This document shows, piece by piece, positions 61,192 to 64,000 of a stretch of DNA of 64,000 nt (within the stretch, counting starts at the first letter, position 1; every line of letters begins with the position of its first letter). This DNA comes from Clostridium isatidis. GTDB lineage: Bacteria; Bacillota; Clostridia; Clostridiales; Clostridiaceae. Location: positions 2,308,001 to 2,372,000 of the forward strand of contig NZ_CP016786.1 of assembly GCF_002285495.1 (NCBI RefSeq), read 5' to 3'. Position numbers and translations under genes: made by a program. A model generated the notes under the pieces. It searched no databases. It saw nothing but the letters and a program-made list of their open reading frames with translations, and was not told where the DNA came from.

Positions 61192-61893
61192 CTATTCTTT
61201 AATTTTACTTATAATAGTATAAATATATACATTCTCTTCATTAATATTTTCTTTATTTATTTTTTCAGGCATATTTTTAACGTGTTCTTTATATTCTTTT
61301 AATAATTCTAAATAATTCCCTTCTCTAACTTCTTCTAAACTATTTATCCATTCTTTAAAATCAGTAGTATTTACTTCTTTAACCTCTGCTTTATAAGCGG
61401 TGTTTAATATTTCTAAATGCCCATCTATTATTGCTGCTAACTGATTTTCATCAATATTTCCTTCATTTAAAGACACCTTAAATTTAGCACTTTCAATATT
61501 TTTTCCATTTAATTTATCTAAAATTTCTGAACTTCCTTCTTCTTTTGTAATAGCTCCAATAACCTTAAATTTTTCTGCTTCATCTTTAACTACAAAAGCA
61601 TTAAAATCACTTTTTATTTTATTCAAAATTTGATTTGCATTTTCTTCTTTAGAAAAATAGCCACATTGTATCAATGAAAAGCTTTTTATATTTGAACTTT
61701 GACTAACTTCTGCTTCACTACTAGTATTTGTTATTGGCTCCATATCTAAATTAAAGGAAGCTGGTAAAAATTTTATTATCGACCAAGCTCCTGCAGCGCC
61801 AATAGTTATTGCAATAGCTGTAGTTATTAGTATTGATGTAAAAAACTTCATTCCTTCATTTTTCTTTTTATATTGATATTTTGTGTACTTCAT
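61192..61893 (-). CDS. Membrane-anchored SPOR-like protein
   Basis: The 233-residue protein has a basic cytoplasmic start MKYTKYQYKKKNEGMKFF, one membrane helix (TSILITTAIAITIGAAGAWS) and an outside domain with SFSLIQCGYFSKEENANQIL and VKDEAEKFKVIGAITKEEGSSEIL, the beta-alpha-beta pattern of SPOR domains, which bind denuded peptidoglycan at division sites. A helical C-terminus follows. No partner enzyme is adjacent. Confidence 0.75.
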   Translation of the reverse strand: MKYTKYQYKKKNEGMKFFTSILITTAIAITIGAAGAWSIIKFLPASFNLDMEPITNTSSEAEVSQSSNIKSFSLIQCGYFSKEENANQILNKIKSDFNAFVVKDEAEKFKVIGAITKEEGSSEILDKLNGKNIESAKFKVSLNEGNIDENQLAAIIDGHLEILNTAYKAEVKEVNTTDFKEWINSLEEVREGNYLELLKEYKEHVKNMPEKINKENINEENVYIYTIISKIKE

Positions 61894-61975
61894 TTTATCC
61901 TCCCCCTCTTTTTCTTACTAATATATATTCAGGAGAAGATAATAATATTCTTATGTAAAAAAGCGACAAGCACTT

Positions 61976-63430
61976 TTATTTAAGTTCTTTTAAAACTTCC
62001 TTTAAGTATTCCCAAACATTTTGAACTGATTTTATGCTCATATGTTCTTCTGGTGTATGAACATCAAATAAATCTGGTCCAAAGCTAATCATATCTAAAC
62101 CGCCTAACTTTTCATTAAATAGGCCGCATTCTACTCCTGCATGAATTGCAACTATATTTCCATCTTTACCATACATTCTCTTATAAACATCTAAGCATAA
62201 TTCCCTAAGCTTAGAATCTGGATTATACTCCCAACCAGGATAATTTGCAGTTGTATTAAACTTACAGCCAATAATATCTGCAATAGTTTTGCTTCTTAGT
62301 ACTATTTCTTCCTTTAAAGACTCTACTGAACTTCTTATAGCACTATCATAATGAACTTTATTATTTTCTGTTCTTACAACTCCTAAATTAGTTGAGCTTT
62401 GTACTAAATCCTTTATTGTAGGACTCTTTGTATCTATTCCATTAGGAATTAAATATAATAAATTAACTGCCTTTTCAGTCGAATCCTTTGTAAATATTTC
62501 AGTTATCTCTTCCTTAACTTCTGACACCTTAACTTTTACCCCTGGATCTTGAGTCTTTAATTCATTAAAGAATATTTCCTGCCACTTATTTACTAATTCT
62601 TTTGCTTTATCTAAATCACTTTCATTTATTACTATTAAGGCATCTGCTTCTCTTGGAATTGCATTATCTTTTGAACCTCCATTAAGGGAAACTAATCTAA
62701 AATCAACTTCAGCTAATAAATTTTTTAATACTCTTCCTAATAGTTTATTGGAGTTTCCTCTTTCTTTTATTATATCCATTCCTGAATGACCGCCCTTTAA
62801 GCCGCTAATTGAAATATCTAATAATGAAGTATTATCAGCTCTTTTTTCTAAGTCAGCAGAAAATTCAAATTTACTTCTAATTCCTCCAGAACAGCTAACT
62901 AAAAAATCTCCTTCTTCTTCATTATCTAAGTTAATTAATAATTTTCCTTTTAAATGTTCCCTTGAAACTGCCATAGCCCCAGACATTCCTGTTTCTTCAT
63001 CAGTAGTTAATAATACTTCTAATGGTGGATGAGGAATATCAGTTGAAGCAAGAAGAGCTAAAGCATAAGCAACCGCTATACCATTGTCTGCACCAAGTGT
63101 TGTATCAGTTGCATAAATCATGTCATCTATTATTCTAAGCTTTATAGGATCTTTCTCAAAATCATGATTTACCCCCTTGTTCTTTTCACAAACCATATCC
63201 ATATGACCTTGGATAATAACAGTAGGAGAATTTTCATATCCTTTAGTTCCTGGTTTTTTTATTATAACATTTAGAGCTTCATCTTGTGTCACTTCTAAAT
63301 TTAACTTCTTTGCTATACTTACTAAGTAGTCACTTATCTGTTTCTCATTTCCTGAACCTCTTGGTATTTGAGATATCTCTTCAAAATATTCAAATACTTT
63401 TTTAGGTTCTAGATTTTGTAAAACTTTCAT
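61976..63430 (-). CDS. pepD: Aminoacyl-histidine dipeptidase PepD (M20 family)
   Basis: The 484-residue enzyme cleaves Xaa-His dipeptides. Metal ligands are seen in VIIQGHMDMVCEKN near residue 75, TLGADNGIAVA near 114, TDEETGMSGA near 145 and the late HAGVECGLFNEKLGG. The lid domain (SGLKGGHSGMDI) lies between. Its length and gene content match PepD of Firmicutes. A weak terminator-like pair lies at 61955-61975. Confidence 0.94.
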   Translation of the reverse strand: MKVLQNLEPKKVFEYFEEISQIPRGSGNEKQISDYLVSIAKKLNLEVTQDEALNVIIKKPGTKGYENSPTVIIQGHMDMVCEKNKGVNHDFEKDPIKLRIIDDMIYATDTTLGADNGIAVAYALALLASTDIPHPPLEVLLTTDEETGMSGAMAVSREHLKGKLLINLDNEEEGDFLVSCSGGIRSKFEFSADLEKRADNTSLLDISISGLKGGHSGMDIIKERGNSNKLLGRVLKNLLAEVDFRLVSLNGGSKDNAIPREADALIVINESDLDKAKELVNKWQEIFFNELKTQDPGVKVKVSEVKEEITEIFTKDSTEKAVNLLYLIPNGIDTKSPTIKDLVQSSTNLGVVRTENNKVHYDSAIRSSVESLKEEIVLRSKTIADIIGCKFNTTANYPGWEYNPDSKLRELCLDVYKRMYGKDGNIVAIHAGVECGLFNEKLGGLDMISFGPDLFDVHTPEEHMSIKSVQNVWEYLKEVLKELK

Positions 63431-63495
63431 ATTTATTTCTCCTTTTCTTACTAATTTGTGCTAAAATTATAATATAAAAATAGTATAACACAAGT

Positions 63496-63518
63496 AAAAA
63501 AGTGTAGTACACTTTTTT
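63496..63518. terminator. AT-rich hairpin upstream of pepD
   Basis: AAAAAAGTGT (63496-63505) and ACACTTTTTT (63509-63518) pair perfectly around AGT. It lies at the pepD promoter end of the 330-bp gap to pyk, so it may be a terminator for an upstream plus-strand transcript. It is followed by AATTCACAATTTATAATTC. Confidence 0.55.
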
Positions 63519-63635
63519 AAAATTCACAATTTATAATTCAAAATTAATATTATTAGTGTTCCCAATAACAATGAATAATTATAAGGAAGCTAATTAATAG
63601 CTAAATAAAAGATATTTAAAAAGCATAATTTAATT

Positions 63636-63708
63636 TTAACTAAATTATTTCCTTTATTATATACTGATAACTCTTAGCTTTGCACTAAAAAGTGCTGGCA
63701 CTTTTTTT
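63636..63708 (+). promoter_or_regulatory. Promoter and attenuator-like leader of pyk
   Basis: TTAACT (63636-63641) and TATACT (63660-63665), spaced 18 bp, give a start near 63672. The leader then has GCACT (63682-63686), AGTGC (63691-63695) and CACTTTTT (63699-63706). The first two can form a 5-bp hairpin with an AAAA loop; the alternative AAAAAGTG / CACTTTTT hairpin with a CTGG loop ends in T. The pairings exclude each other. Confidence 0.55.
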
Positions 63709-63760
63709 CATATATTATTTTCAGAATATTCATTTAATTTATTTATGAGAGGTGACTATT

Positions 63761-64000
63761 ATGCAAAAAACAAAAATGATCTTTACCATCGGCCCTGCCA
63801 GTGATAAGGAAGATATTATTAGGGAGTTTATTAAAATAGGAATGAGTGCAGCAAGGCTTAATTTTTCTCACGGTACTCATGAAACTCATAAAGAAAAAAT
63901 TGATCTTATTAAAAAAATCCGAAAGGAAATGAATTCGCCAACTGCAATTATATTAGATATTAAGGGGCCTAAAATAAGAACCCATAAATTTATAAATGAT
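63761..64000 (+). CDS. pyk: Pyruvate kinase, N-terminal part
   Basis: The first 80 codons are present and the gene runs off the right edge. MQKTKMIFTIGPASDKEDII, GMSAARLNFSHGTHETHKE and IILDIKGPKIRTH match the start of pyruvate kinase, where the Arg in ARLNFSHG and the Lys/Arg in KGPKIRTH contact substrate phosphate. GAGAGGTG lies 7 bases before the ATG. In many clostridia pfkA precedes pyk; here it does not. Confidence 0.93.
   Translation, partial: MQKTKMIFTIGPASDKEDIIREFIKIGMSAARLNFSHGTHETHKEKIDLIKKIRKEMNSPTAIILDIKGPKIRTHKFIND

Noticed and set aside
1..64000. Prophage, insertion sequence or defence island
   Set aside because: No transposase, integrase, phage structural or known defence gene was found; the few repeats have no such enzyme beside them.

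Overview
The window is AT-rich, gene-dense chromosomal DNA of a Gram-positive, spore-forming anaerobe, most likely Clostridium sensu stricto. This is inferred from a cell-shape/division cluster carrying a SpoIVFB-like protease, an L27 protein with a cleavable N-terminus next to its protease Prp, a class III fructose-1,6-bisphosphatase, a ferredoxin-type EtfA for lactate oxidation, a T-box leader and GGAGG ribosome binding sites. No tRNA, rRNA, CRISPR array, prophage or insertion sequence was seen.

Left part (1-28.8 kb), metabolism and transport. A MacAB-like ABC exporter runs off the left edge. leuA lies behind a leucine T-box. A siderophore-uptake operon (binding lipoprotein, two permeases, ATPase, MFS protein) sits behind two Fur-like boxes, with a divergent AraC-family regulator. 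A lactate-oxidation operon (LldR, LctP, EtfB, EtfA, LctD) has two LldR-type operators. Next come an amino-acid decarboxylase with an antiporter, a DUF1858 protein, a WG-repeat protein, a DAACS symporter, the PTS-dependent dihydroxyacetone kinase DhaKLM, and fbp.

Middle part (28.8-36.2 kb), small accessory genes and decay. Two flavodoxins, a stand-alone DUF4180 protein and a PadR-DUF4180 fusion, a dead alpha/beta hydrolase, a dead MerR regulator whose promoter/operator is intact, a live hydrolase, an XRE-AbrB regulator, a 5'-truncated GNAT gene, a DUF2249 protein behind a CRP/FNR-like site, a GIY-YIG protein and an SDR oxidoreductase.

Right part (36.2-64 kb), conserved housekeeping genes almost all on the minus strand: rlmD, comEA, then (after the plus-strand carboxypeptidase) a pseudouridine synthase, an LCP protein, yqeK, nadD, yhbY, obg, rpmA, prp, rplU with an L21 leader, an RNase E/G, SpoIVFB/SpoIVFA-like genes, rodA, minCDE, PBP2, mreBCD, radC, maf, a SPOR-like protein and pepD. 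The start of pyk is cut by the right edge.

The most unusual signals are not classical genes. Degenerate 7-bp repeats related to TTAGGAG, resembling Shine-Dalgarno sequences, lie directly behind the stop codons of three genes and in one case have become the C-terminus of an MFS protein. CAATTGACAATTG inverted repeats recur between genes. A compact pair of mutually exclusive hairpins precedes pyk. The DUF4180 pair and the decayed regulator island also merit attention. I did not find a clearly new multi-gene defence or biosynthetic system.
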